The position numbers and the translations under genes were made by a program. DNA of 64,000 nt from assembly GCF_001637205.1 (NCBI RefSeq), contig NZ_LVJH01000039.1, forward strand, positions 24,864 to 88,863, given 5' to 3'. The stretch's first letter is position 1, and every line of letters starts with the position of its first letter. A model generated the notes under the pieces. It had not been told where the DNA came from. It was given only the letters and a program-made list of their open reading frames with translations, and ran no database searches. Positions 54,501-62,939 of the stretch are shown here, one piece after another. This DNA is from Paenibacillus glacialis. GTDB lineage: Bacteria; Bacillota; Bacilli; Paenibacillales; Paenibacillaceae.

Positions 54501-54814
54501 ATTTCAATCATAAGTTACATGACGATGTACTTATTGGACTATATCGTATTGTACAGGAGCTCTTGGCTAATGCCTCGAAACATTCCTCTGCTACGGAAGT
54601 TCGCATTCTTTTATCCAGTCAAGAAGAGCATATTCGATTGGAATATGAGGATAATGGGATTGGTATGGATCTTATAGGAATGAGGGATTCAATTACAAGT
54701 ATGGGTATACATGGTATGAGGGAGCGTGTTCGTAGTATGGATGGGGTTATACATTTCCTCTCGTCCGAGAACAACGGATTAACGATGTCTATCTCTATAC
54801 CAGCACACGAATAG
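51539..54814 (+). CDS. Soluble multi-PAS sensor histidine kinase, NarL-system type
   Basis: 1091 residues, no membrane helix. Six PAS/PAC units can be counted (about 1-120, 125-250, 260-375, 380-500, 505-620, 625-745), then a GAF-like segment (about 750-870). A HisKA_3 dimerisation domain has the phospho-His in RLAQDLHDSALQEQ (about residue 900), and the C-terminal ATPase has ELLANASKHS and EYEDNGIGMD. The H-box region resembles ComP/DegS. It should phosphorylate the ComA-like regulator encoded 35 bases downstream in response to a cytoplasmic cue. Confidence 0.9.
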   Translation: MNLDYNKDVTTWSLNKKMNFLTLSDGFKRWMGYLTEETIHSPELLQEMVYSDDLHLFDEHMKKLRSGQNSSLEHRIHIEESNELKWIQSIGIPVLGQDNEVCRIDGIVMDITEKRVAKEQLESTFSLYQEMLDRINIAIWSYDITLGKVSFISDAIAKITGYPIEKAKGITFWSDIAHPDEKPIIDQILATARQGIPNLSEYRIIHANGEIRWIQVRIIPILDRSQSVVRLDGIVADITERKVMEEAIHSYEQRYKSLFDYNSDVVCELDLLGNILAINPVAEDITGERLNISRETLSIVDMFGDENAGLMSDYFEKAIKGDSQQYAVTSYRKDGGVIHWDIKNMPIQVNNRLVGIFVIAKDVTVKREVEKRLAEREAEYRLITDNMKDLMVVLDSQGNFLVASPSCENIMGIPIEFIKGTTILEHIHPDDREYLIDQVMDMLITKSRKLLRFRFIHVKGYIIYLESMGTLVFDDAGEVEKIVFVSRDITKKVGIKKELRESEERYRRLIELSPQPMVLLRQSKVVYMNLAGLNMLGLTNADEITGQSMYDYIHSDDWEVGNHRMLQLIGKNYIGSKKYKIIRVDGQVIETEVIGIYDEITETILIVIKDVTERLKMQRALQASEERYRRLVELSPVAIAVYKEGEINYINPEGAKMLGVDINNETLSTNIMDWIHPDYREYVREGMESTLLNGYSRPAEYQVVRSDGRVIIVSMLSIYDSQSSSIQLMFEEITEKKRVEQALLESDERYFRLQTSLDQFSHDLFGVMKISQMEQRLLKEVRDILKVTNVSIIEVEYNKDKLCEIIETEKGYSLKIHEKKGKSYLLCIDEKPIGLEITAIRVWLATITRYVSVLFDNFLIIEDLTKELEQNASEQVAPTWLLRFMFNLSENERKRLAQDLHDSALQEQIIWYRKLDLLLMDKSITGVLREQLGQITEGLLDVIYQLRIMCNELRPPMLIRDGLVSSLEALFDFTQLRSNYGIYFDAEHFNHKLHDDVLIGLYRIVQELLANASKHSSATEVRILLSSQEEHIRLEYEDNGIGMDLIGMRDSITSMGIHGMRERVRSMDGVIHFLSSENNGLTMSISIPAHE

Positions 54815-54849
54815 ATGCGGAATAATACATGGATAGAGGTGTAGCAATT

Positions 54850-55506
54850 ATGATTCATATTCTGTTGGTTGACGACCACCCAGCTGTCATGGAAGGAACC
54901 AGGATGATACTCGAACAAGAGGGAGATATGTTGGTTAACCTGGCCAATACAGCCGAGGAAGTCTTGGAAATGGTAGGCTCACAATCATTTGACGTGATGT
55001 TATTTGATCTCCATATTGCCGATGTCAACGGGATTGATCTGGCAAAGCAAGTACTACAAATGAATTCGAACGCCATTATATTAATCTACACCGGCTTTGA
55101 AATTAATAACCATTTTAACTTAATGATTGAGACGGGCATATTTGGATTTATCCCCAAAACGACAAGCAGGGAACAGCTTGTCACAGCCGTTCGTTGTGCA
55201 CTAAGGGGAGAAGTTATTCTACCCCTCTCTTTAGTTAAACAATTGAGAAGAACCGCCATTGTGGGATCGGAGGCGAATGACGAAGAGGTCACCTCTAGGA
55301 TTAGTAATAAGGAATATGAGATATTAAAAGAAATAGCTCAAGGGAAAAGTAACAAGGAAATTGCTGAGGTTTTACATATGGGCCAACGATCGCTGGAATA
55401 TAAGTTAACCAATCTATTTTATAAGTTAAAAGTTAAATCGAGAATAGAAGCGGCTATAAAAGCGAAACAGATGGGTGTCTTGACGGACTCAGATGTGGAA
55501 CAATAG
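54850..55506 (+). CDS. NarL/LuxR-type response regulator, ComA-like
   Basis: 218 residues from ATG 54850 (AGAGGTG 9 bases upstream; an ATG at 54829 is in frame but poorer). The receiver domain has Asp8-Asp9, the phospho-acceptor Asp53 in LFDLHIADVNG and a late Lys in FIPKTTS. The start MIHILLVDDHPAVMEGTRM is strikingly like Bacillus ComA. A LuxR helix-turn-helix (about 150-210, with ISNKEYEILKEIAQGKSNKEI) binds DNA. It is co-transcribed with the multi-PAS kinase. Confidence 0.9.
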   Translation: MIHILLVDDHPAVMEGTRMILEQEGDMLVNLANTAEEVLEMVGSQSFDVMLFDLHIADVNGIDLAKQVLQMNSNAIILIYTGFEINNHFNLMIETGIFGFIPKTTSREQLVTAVRCALRGEVILPLSLVKQLRRTAIVGSEANDEEVTSRISNKEYEILKEIAQGKSNKEIAEVLHMGQRSLEYKLTNLFYKLKVKSRIEAAIKAKQMGVLTDSDVEQ

Positions 55507-55541
55507 TGAGTTACATTGACACCAAATGTCACATATATAAG

Positions 55542-55577
55542 GATCCCGTTCACATCATTGTGATATGGGGTCTATTT
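55542..55577 (+). terminator. Weak terminator after the response regulator
   Basis: GATCCC and CACATCA pair imperfectly with TGATATG and GGGTC, followed by TATTTCTG. Confidence 0.45.
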
Positions 55578-55896
55578 CTGTTCTGAATTGTTAAGTGAAG
55601 TGCGGCAGGAATTTGACAATTTGCTGTGTGTATCTCGATTGCAGGGTACCGCAATAATCTTGCGGGGTCACTCCATACTTTTTCGGTTACCAAAATATGC
55701 CGCTAGTTTATGATATTCCTGTTCTTAAGAATTATATGTAGATAAGGAAATATGGGATAAATTACAGATAAGTAATATAACGGAATCAGGAGGAATCCAT
55801 ATTTGGAATGTCGCTTACTGGCGAGCGAATCCTTACATCTATAAGTAACGTGTTAGGGCTCAAGTACTACAATAATAAACAATGGGGTGTTGGAAC
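55578..55896. other. Spacer before the chemotaxis operon, no gene seen
   Basis: About 320 bases. A small hairpin CCGCAA/TTGCGG lies at 55649-55665. I looked for a cyclic-di-GMP riboswitch and a SigD promoter and did not find a convincing match. AGGAGGAATCC at 55789 has no following frame of note. Confidence 0.4.
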
Positions 55897-57495
55897 ATGA
55901 AGTGGTTTTATAATTTGAAAACAGCTGTAAAGTTAATTTCTGCGTTTGTTATTGTTGCTGTTATATTAGGCGTAGTTGGAATATATGGAATAAGCAATTT
56001 GAATAAAATGGATGAAGCTATTGAGGATATGTATGATAACCGTTTAACTCCTATCGCTTATCTTGGTGAAGTGAATGAATTATTTCTACTGAATAGAATA
56101 GAAATTCGTGATATAAACACGCTCGCTAAAACAGAAGCAGAGACTAACAATTACAAGAATAGAATTCACGGAAATCTCAATCAAATCGAAGTCGTGATCA
56201 ATAAATACAGCAAGACAGCCTTAAGGGTAGAGGAACGGGAAAAGATGAAGGGTTATTCTTCGATATGGCAACGTTATACTACAAGTCTAAATGAAGCCAT
56301 TGAAATGAACAGTAGCGATATAAGTGCGGAAGAATATACAAAGTATCTATCTACAGGTGATATACAAACAGCGACGGATGAATTGACAGACTTGCTACAA
56401 AGTTTAATAGACATGAACATGAAGCAGGCGAAGGGGGCAGGAGAGTACGCAAATGACTTATATACGTCCTCTCGTTCTATTACGATCGCGGTTATTATTG
56501 TAGCACTCCTTATCAGTATTGGCTTGGGTTACTTGATATCTCAAATCATAGCAAGACCGTTAAATCGGGTGGTGAAATTGCTAGGTAAAGTAGCGAGTGG
56601 AGACTTAAGCGAAACATCGGATATGGATTCTAAAGATGAGATCGGATTGTTGGCGAATTCAGTAAATGACATGATTCTGAACTTAAGACAAACCGTAGGT
56701 GGAATTCTGATCTCTGCAGAAACGGTCTCTGCGGCTTCCCAACAGATTTCAGCTAGTACAGAGGAGATCGCCGGTGGAAGTATGAGTCAAGCTAGTGCAG
56801 CGCAAACGATGAACGAGTTGTTCCGCGAATTATCCCTAGCCATTAATTCTGTAGCGGGGGGCGCTGAGCAAGCGTCTGAACTGTCTGATAAAACGATGAA
56901 TATCGCCCAGGATGGGGGTAAGGTTGTCCAAATCTCCATTGACGGGATGACTCGTGTTAACGAACAAATGTCTAGACTTGAAGGAGATTCGAACAAAATC
57001 GGAGAGATTATTGAAGTGATTGACGATATTGCGGAACAGACTAATCTTCTTGCACTTAATGCAGCCATTGAGGCGGCCCGTGCTGGAGACCAAGGGCGAG
57101 GGTTTGCGGTAGTAGCAGATGAAGTAAGGAAATTAGCTGAGCGAAGTAGTGAAGCAACCAAGCAAATTACGAAAATCATCAAAGGTATGCAAGAGAATAC
57201 GCAACAAAGTGTAAGAGCAGTAGAGGAAGGTGTAGCTTCCACACAAAAAACAGGCGAAGCATTTGAACATATTCTTTCCATGGTGAGCGAGACAGCGTAC
57301 AAAGTAACGGAAATAGCGGCGGCAAGTGAGGAACAGGCTGCTCAATCATCAGAGGTTCTGAACGCAATTGAAAGCATATCCGCAGCTACCGAAGAAGTGG
57401 CAGCAAGCAGTGGGGAAACGGCATCGACTGCGCAATCCTTGGCACAACTAGCCGAGGAATTGAACCGTTCTGTATCCATTTTCAAAATCAAATAA
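55897..57495 (+). CDS. Methyl-accepting chemotaxis protein with 4HB sensor domain
   Basis: About 532 residues from ATG 55897 (the ATG at 55882 is in frame). The first membrane helix (about 10-32) is followed by a four-helix-bundle extracellular sensor (about 33-185). The second helix lies at about 192-212, a HAMP domain at 213-265, and a cytoplasmic signalling domain has the hairpin tip IAEQTNLLALNAAIEAARAGDQGRGFAVVADEVRKLAERS. Several EE/EQ methylation-type sites flank it. It is the first gene of the chemotaxis run. Confidence 0.93.
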   Translation: MKWFYNLKTAVKLISAFVIVAVILGVVGIYGISNLNKMDEAIEDMYDNRLTPIAYLGEVNELFLLNRIEIRDINTLAKTEAETNNYKNRIHGNLNQIEVVINKYSKTALRVEEREKMKGYSSIWQRYTTSLNEAIEMNSSDISAEEYTKYLSTGDIQTATDELTDLLQSLIDMNMKQAKGAGEYANDLYTSSRSITIAVIIVALLISIGLGYLISQIIARPLNRVVKLLGKVASGDLSETSDMDSKDEIGLLANSVNDMILNLRQTVGGILISAETVSAASQQISASTEEIAGGSMSQASAAQTMNELFRELSLAINSVAGGAEQASELSDKTMNIAQDGGKVVQISIDGMTRVNEQMSRLEGDSNKIGEIIEVIDDIAEQTNLLALNAAIEAARAGDQGRGFAVVADEVRKLAERSSEATKQITKIIKGMQENTQQSVRAVEEGVASTQKTGEAFEHILSMVSETAYKVTEIAAASEEQAAQSSEVLNAIESISAATEEVAASSGETASTAQSLAQLAEELNRSVSIFKIK

Positions 57496-57519
57496 CGATC
57501 ATTATGAGGAGGAGCCTGC

Positions 57520-59370
57520 ATGTTCAGAAAGAAATTAGCATTAACCATTAAAACACGGTTGATCGTTGCCTTTCTAGTTATTCTAATCTTACCTTGTATA
57601 TCGATCGGGTGGTTCTCTTATCAGAAAGCGGCAGACCAAGTAACCCATCAAATTATGGAGAATGCAACGCAAAGCATTCAATTATCTGATGACCAGATTA
57701 CAGCACTCATTTCTACTGCCACCTCCGATATGGACTATCTATCCACACGTATTCATTCAGAGCTCATTAAAGGCGCTGAGGAGACTCAAATTCAAACATT
57801 ACTAGATGAATATATGAACCTCAGCCCAGAATTTCTTTCAGCATATTATGGATCTGAAGACGGAAATATGATTCGTTCCCCCTATCAACCAATGGAGAAG
57901 GGCTACGATCCAAGGTCGAGAGAATGGTATAAGAATGCGATGGCCAATAAAGGCGTAGCTGTGGTTAACAATCCATCTGTGTCTGCAGTAACGGGGGATG
58001 TCGTGGTTGTTCCCGCTCAGGCGTTAAGTGATGGGGCGGGAGTGGTAGCAGCTAATATTAACCTTACGAAGTTAGCTGAAACCTTGAGTTTAATTAAGAT
58101 TGGTGATAAGGGATATGTGACGATCCTAGATAAGGATCAGAGCTATCTGGTTCATCCAACGATTGCTCCGGGTACCAAGAATACCGAGGGTTTTATGTCC
58201 AAATTCTACGAGTCGGATACAGGTATTGTAGATTATGAGTTTAACGGATTGAGTAAGCGAGCGGTATTTGTAACCAATAAACTGACAGGGTGGAAAATAA
58301 TTGGTGCCATTGAGATGGCCGAAATCACGAGCGCAACCCGAGGGATTTTGTATACAACACTTATTGTCATAGCAATCGCCTTTGTACTAGGCGCTTTACT
58401 CGTCTATTGGATTGTACGTTCCATCAGCAAACCTCTTCAACAATTGCTGAGTGCAACAGCTAAAATCGCTGACGGAGATCTGACTGAAGTAATCGCTATT
58501 CGTTCCCAAGATGAATTAGGGGATTTATCCATCTCCGTTAACAACATGACTCATCAATTACGAGATTTAATCGGAGAAGTACTAAGTTCTTCTCAGAATG
58601 TTGCAGCAGCATCCCAGCAAATCTCGGCAACAACAGAAGAGGTTGCGAATGGAAGTTCCATGCAGGCCGAGGCATCGCAGACGATGTACGAACAATTCAA
58701 CGAGCTATCCATAGCGATCAATTCTGTCGCGGAGAGTGCAGAGGAAGCATCTATACTTGCAGGGCGAACGACCCTAATCGCCCGAGATGGCGGAGAAATC
58801 GTTAAACAATCTGTTATAAGTATGACTCAGGTAAGCTCTGAAATGGAACGTTTGGAAGAGGACTCTGTCCAAATTGGGGAGATTATTGAAGTGATTGATG
58901 ATATTGCGGAACAGACAAATCTACTCGCCTTGAACGCTGCAATTGAAGCTGCACGGGCTGGGGAACAAGGGAGAGGTTTCGCAGTTGTCGCCGATGAGGT
59001 ACGAAAGCTGGCTGAACGGAGTGGGAAGGCTACCACGCAGATCACTTCTATTATTAAGGGGATGCAAGCGAACACCCATAAGAGTGTAGTGGCTGTAGCG
59101 AGTGGGGTTAGTCAGTCCCAGCAGACAGGACAAGCATTCAAGGAAATTATGGAGATGATTAGTGAAACAGAACATAAGGTCAATGAAATCGCCGCTGCGA
59201 GTGAAGAACAGGCAGCGCAAGCCAATGAAGTGATGCAATCGATTGAAAGTATCTCATCCGCGAGTCAAGAGGCTGCAGCTGCATCAGAAGAAACGGCAGC
59301 AACATCCCATTCGCTTGCGCAACTTGCTGTAGGTCTGAATGAGTCCGTCTCTATTTTTAAAGTCAAATAA
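57520..59370 (+). CDS. Methyl-accepting chemotaxis protein with dCache sensor domain
   Basis: 616 residues. TM1 (about 12-34), an extracellular double-Cache domain (about 40-275, with DPRSREWYKNAMANKG and GDKGYVTILDKDQSYLVHP typical of amino-acid-sensing dCache_1), TM2 (about 285-305), HAMP and the signalling domain with the same hairpin tip as the preceding receptor. GAGGAGGAGCC precedes the ATG. The tandem arrangement suggests two inputs into one CheA. Confidence 0.93.
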   Translation: MFRKKLALTIKTRLIVAFLVILILPCISIGWFSYQKAADQVTHQIMENATQSIQLSDDQITALISTATSDMDYLSTRIHSELIKGAEETQIQTLLDEYMNLSPEFLSAYYGSEDGNMIRSPYQPMEKGYDPRSREWYKNAMANKGVAVVNNPSVSAVTGDVVVVPAQALSDGAGVVAANINLTKLAETLSLIKIGDKGYVTILDKDQSYLVHPTIAPGTKNTEGFMSKFYESDTGIVDYEFNGLSKRAVFVTNKLTGWKIIGAIEMAEITSATRGILYTTLIVIAIAFVLGALLVYWIVRSISKPLQQLLSATAKIADGDLTEVIAIRSQDELGDLSISVNNMTHQLRDLIGEVLSSSQNVAAASQQISATTEEVANGSSMQAEASQTMYEQFNELSIAINSVAESAEEASILAGRTTLIARDGGEIVKQSVISMTQVSSEMERLEEDSVQIGEIIEVIDDIAEQTNLLALNAAIEAARAGEQGRGFAVVADEVRKLAERSGKATTQITSIIKGMQANTHKSVVAVASGVSQSQQTGQAFKEIMEMISETEHKVNEIAAASEEQAAQANEVMQSIESISSASQEAAAASEETAATSHSLAQLAVGLNESVSIFKVK

Positions 59371-59392
59371 ATAAGGGGAATTCAGGAGGGTT

Positions 59393-59827
59393 ATGCAGAC
59401 CATGGGGCAGGAACAATATATCGAATTTGCTATTGAGGAAGAATATTATGCGATTCATATTCAGGATATTCACGAAATCATCAAGATTCAGGACATCACT
59501 CAAATTCCTAACGTTACATCCTATGTGGAAGGAGTCATTAATCTCAGAGGCAAGATCGTACCTGTCATTAGTCTACGGAAATTTTTCAATCTTGAAGAAA
59601 GAGACCACTCGAGAACGACCCGCATCATTGTGGTTCATCATCTAGAGGATACCGTAGGAATTATTGTAGATCGAGTAAATAAAGTCACGATGTTCTCGGA
59701 TATTCAATCCCCTCCTGAACGTATAGGCGGTATTGACGGGAACTATTTTGTGGGAATTGGATTAACGAACGGTGGTCTGGTTGCCATATTAAAGCTAAAT
59801 GAAATCTTGCTTCGTGAACAGGAGTGA
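59393..59827 (+). CDS. cheW: Chemotaxis coupling protein CheW
   Basis: 144 residues forming a single CheW SH3-like double barrel. EYYAIHIQDIHEII and VEGVINLRGKIVPVISLRKFF are the classic motifs. It links the receptors to CheA at the cell pole. CAGGAGGG precedes the ATG. It lies 7 bases before cheA. Confidence 0.93.
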   Translation: MQTMGQEQYIEFAIEEEYYAIHIQDIHEIIKIQDITQIPNVTSYVEGVINLRGKIVPVISLRKFFNLEERDHSRTTRIIVVHHLEDTVGIIVDRVNKVTMFSDIQSPPERIGGIDGNYFVGIGLTNGGLVAILKLNEILLREQE

Positions 59828-59834
59828 ATGACCG

Positions 59835-61823
59835 ATGTTATCTGAATATAAAGAGGTCTTTCTTGAGGAGCTTGAGGAACAGCTACAACTGATGGATGAC
59901 GTTATTTTACAACTAGAGCAAGAAGGGGAGACCGAATCGGTCGTTCAAAGCCTGTTTCGAGCTGCTCATACCTTAAAAGGTTCATCAGCGGCTATGGGTT
60001 ATGAGGAAATGAAGCAATTAACCCATGAAATGGAGCACCTGTTAGACCAAGTAAGAAGTAAGGAGCTCAGCATTACGGGATTGCTTATCGATCTTCTTTT
60101 TCAATCGCTAGATTGTCTAAAAGAGTTGAAGAAAGACATTATACGTGACGATGCATCGGTAACGGATATATCCGGATGTGTTCGTGATCTTCAAGCCTTT
60201 GCGGAGCCGCCTAAAGAGTGGGTACATCATGAAATAGAGGATTTGACTAAGCCTGAACTGAGCTTGGACACAACGTTAAAAATACGTGAAGCCGAGGAAC
60301 ATGGATTTATAGTTTCGTGGATTACTGTGCTAATTTCTCCCGAGTGTTTCATTAAAGGGGCAAGGCTCTATATGATTTACACTAATTTGTGCGAATGGGG
60401 TGATGTTCTCTACTCCGTACCGGATATAGAGGGGATGGAAGAACAAGAGGACAGCATGTTTGAAATTCGATTTCTTTATGCGGGTACTCAAAGTAGCCAG
60501 GAGCTACACGACCTCGTAGCAGCGCTATCTGAAGTTATCGGTGTTAAGGTGGAGTCTCTGTCAACCGAAATGGCAGTATCCATCAATAAAGAGAACGAGA
60601 AGCAAGAGAGAATTGTAAATGAAGACCATACGCACAAAGCAAAATCTAAAGCACAGAGCATTCGCGTAAGCGTAGAACGGCTGGATCATCTCATGAATCT
60701 GGTCGGAGAGCTCGTCATCGACCATACTAGAATCCATCAAGTGGAGCGTTCGCAAAGAGGGCGATTTACAGATGATTCTGTGAATGATCTCAGTCAAATC
60801 TCCGATCACCTGTCGCGTATCATAAGTGAGTTGCAGGAAAGCGTAATGAAAGCGAGAATGCTTCCCATTGAGCAGCTGTTTAACCGTTTTCCGCGTATGA
60901 TCCGAGATCTAACACGTGATTTGGGCAAGGATATTGAACTTATTATTGGGGGCAAAGAAACGGAATTGGATCGTACCTTAATTGAGGAAATCGCAGATCC
61001 ACTTATTCATCTCATACGAAATGCGGTTGATCACGGTATTGAATTGCCAGAGAAAAGAGAGATGTCTGGTAAACCCCGCAAGGGAACCCTTTCAATAAGA
61101 GCAGCCCATGAAGATAATCAGGTCGTTATCTATGTGGAAGACAACGGTGCAGGTATTGACCCCGATAAAATGAGGGATTCTGCGTTGAGCAAGGGGATCA
61201 TCTCCCCAGAAGAAGCGGTGCTGTTAAACGATAGAGAAGCTATTCATTTGATTTTTCGACCAGGATTCTCGACGGCTAGCAGAGTAAGCGATGTATCTGG
61301 ACGCGGCGTAGGAATGGATATCGTCAGAAGCCATATTGAGAAGATAAACGGTCTGATCGATATTGAGACAGGATTGGGGCAAGGAACTTGTTTTAAGATT
61401 AGGCTTCCGTTGACGCTAGCTATCATCATCGGTTTATTAGTGAAATTAAATGATCAAACCTTTATTATTCCCATGAGTAACATCGCTGAGATTGTAAGAA
61501 TAACACATGACGATATTGAAACTGTTCGAGGCCAGCAGGTTATTTTATTGCGTAACCAGATCATCCCGATTGTCTGGCTGCATGATCATTTCAATATGCC
61601 CAGAAGAGGGCAGAAGAAAAGTCATATTCAGTTAGTTATTGTGGGATCGGCGGAAAAAAGATTGGCCTTAGCCGTAGATGAGCTTATTGGGAATCAGGAG
61701 ATTGTTATTAAGTCGTTAGGCCCCTATGTTGGCAAAGTGGACAGTGTCGCGGGGTCTACGATATTAGGCGATGGAAAAGTGGCCTTAATTGTAGAGGTGT
61801 CAGGGATTATCAACCAGCGATAG
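59835..61823 (+). CDS. cheA: Chemotaxis histidine kinase CheA
   Basis: 662 residues with the full domain order. P1 (HPt) has phospho-His45 in FRAAHTLKGSSAAMGY. P2, the CheB/CheY-binding domain, lies at about 145-245, the P3 dimerisation helices at about 275-345 (VERLDHLMNLVGELVID) and the P4 ATPase at about 350-520 (LIRNAVDHGIE, GRGVGMDIVR). P5, CheW-like, lies at about 525-660. AGGAGTG precedes the ATG. No CheY is encoded in the window, so output may go through CheB here or a CheY elsewhere. Confidence 0.95.
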   Translation: MLSEYKEVFLEELEEQLQLMDDVILQLEQEGETESVVQSLFRAAHTLKGSSAAMGYEEMKQLTHEMEHLLDQVRSKELSITGLLIDLLFQSLDCLKELKKDIIRDDASVTDISGCVRDLQAFAEPPKEWVHHEIEDLTKPELSLDTTLKIREAEEHGFIVSWITVLISPECFIKGARLYMIYTNLCEWGDVLYSVPDIEGMEEQEDSMFEIRFLYAGTQSSQELHDLVAALSEVIGVKVESLSTEMAVSINKENEKQERIVNEDHTHKAKSKAQSIRVSVERLDHLMNLVGELVIDHTRIHQVERSQRGRFTDDSVNDLSQISDHLSRIISELQESVMKARMLPIEQLFNRFPRMIRDLTRDLGKDIELIIGGKETELDRTLIEEIADPLIHLIRNAVDHGIELPEKREMSGKPRKGTLSIRAAHEDNQVVIYVEDNGAGIDPDKMRDSALSKGIISPEEAVLLNDREAIHLIFRPGFSTASRVSDVSGRGVGMDIVRSHIEKINGLIDIETGLGQGTCFKIRLPLTLAIIIGLLVKLNDQTFIIPMSNIAEIVRITHDDIETVRGQQVILLRNQIIPIVWLHDHFNMPRRGQKKSHIQLVIVGSAEKRLALAVDELIGNQEIVIKSLGPYVGKVDSVAGSTILGDGKVALIVEVSGIINQR

Positions 61824-61836
61824 GAGAAGAGATGTT

Positions 61837-62910
61837 GTGCAAAAGATAAAGGTACTCGTAGTAGATGACTCCGTGTTTATGCGAAAGCTAATTTCGCGTC
61901 TAATCGCAGAGGATACTGCATTGGAAGTGATTGGAACGGCCCGAAATGGATTGGAAGCCGTTAGCATGGTGAGGGAACTCAAGCCCGATGTTGTAACATT
62001 AGATATCGAAATGCCAGAAATGAATGGTTTGGAAGCTTTGACAATAATCATGGAACATCGTCCAACACCCATACTTATGTTAAGCTCGCTGACACAGGAT
62101 GGGGCGTTAGCAACGATTACAGCACTGCAGAACGGAGCGGTGGATTTTATATCCAAACCATCAGGTTCGGTCTCCTTTGATTTATTTAAGGTGAAGGAAG
62201 AGTTAATATTCAAAATCAAGCAAGCTTCTCAGATACCTCTAAGAAACCTTATAGTTAACAATATAACCGTTTCAAAAGTAGATGTAGGACCAAAAGGAAA
62301 TCCTCAGACTGGATTTTCAAAGAAATTTGATCAGATATTGGCTTTAGGTACTTCAACCGGGGGGCCAAAGGCTCTGGATACTGTCATTACAGCTCTGCCT
62401 GCAAATTTTCCGTACCCCCTATTGGTAGTTCAGCATATGCCGCCTAAGTTCACGAAATCATTGGCAGAGCGATTAAACCGATTGTCCCGTGTTCGGGTGG
62501 TTGAGGCGGAAGATAATCAACTGGTATTAGGCGGAACGGTATATATTGCACCTGGCGATTATCATATGACAGTTGTTCAGACGAATGGGGAATTCAGAAT
62601 CAGACTTCATCAGGAGCCTCAGGTTCAGGGGCACCGTCCATCGGTAGATGTGCTATTTGATTCCATTGCTAAATGTAAGAGTTTAAAGCGGCACTTTATC
62701 CTTATGACGGGAATGGGGAGTGATGGTGCTAAAGGAATGCTGGCTGCTAAAGCAGCGGGGGCACATTCAACCATTGCTGAATCAAAAGAAACCTGCATTG
62801 TATATGGAATGCCAAGATCAGCAGTTGAACTGGGCTGTGTAGATTATACGGTTCCTGTACATCTGATAACTTCTAAGATATTGGAGGTTACAGGAGTCCT
62901 AAAACGCTAA
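61837..62910 (+). CDS. cheB: Chemotaxis protein-glutamate methylesterase CheB
   Basis: 357 residues from GTG with AGGAGAAG upstream. The receiver domain (1-125) has phospho-acceptor Asp56 in VVTLDIEMPEMNG. A linker precedes the methylesterase domain (about 160-350) with nucleophile Ser173 in GTSTGGPKAL, His200 in VVQHMPP and a late Asp in TGMGSDGAKGM. It removes receptor methyl groups and deamidates glutamines. The partner methyltransferase CheR is not in the window. Confidence 0.95.
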   Translation: MQKIKVLVVDDSVFMRKLISRLIAEDTALEVIGTARNGLEAVSMVRELKPDVVTLDIEMPEMNGLEALTIIMEHRPTPILMLSSLTQDGALATITALQNGAVDFISKPSGSVSFDLFKVKEELIFKIKQASQIPLRNLIVNNITVSKVDVGPKGNPQTGFSKKFDQILALGTSTGGPKALDTVITALPANFPYPLLVVQHMPPKFTKSLAERLNRLSRVRVVEAEDNQLVLGGTVYIAPGDYHMTVVQTNGEFRIRLHQEPQVQGHRPSVDVLFDSIAKCKSLKRHFILMTGMGSDGAKGMLAAKAAGAHSTIAESKETCIVYGMPRSAVELGCVDYTVPVHLITSKILEVTGVLKR

Positions 62911-62939
62911 GTTTGACCTTAAGATAGGGAGGCATATTC

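Noticed and set aside
55640..55670. Hairpin before the chemotaxis operon considered as a cyclic-di-GMP riboswitch
   Set aside because: Only a six-base stem is present, and the conserved riboswitch core sequences are missing.
56787..57302. Minus-strand frame of 171 codons inside the first chemoreceptor gene
   Set aside because: It is the complement of the highly conserved receptor signalling domain, and a similar shadow occurs in the second receptor gene.
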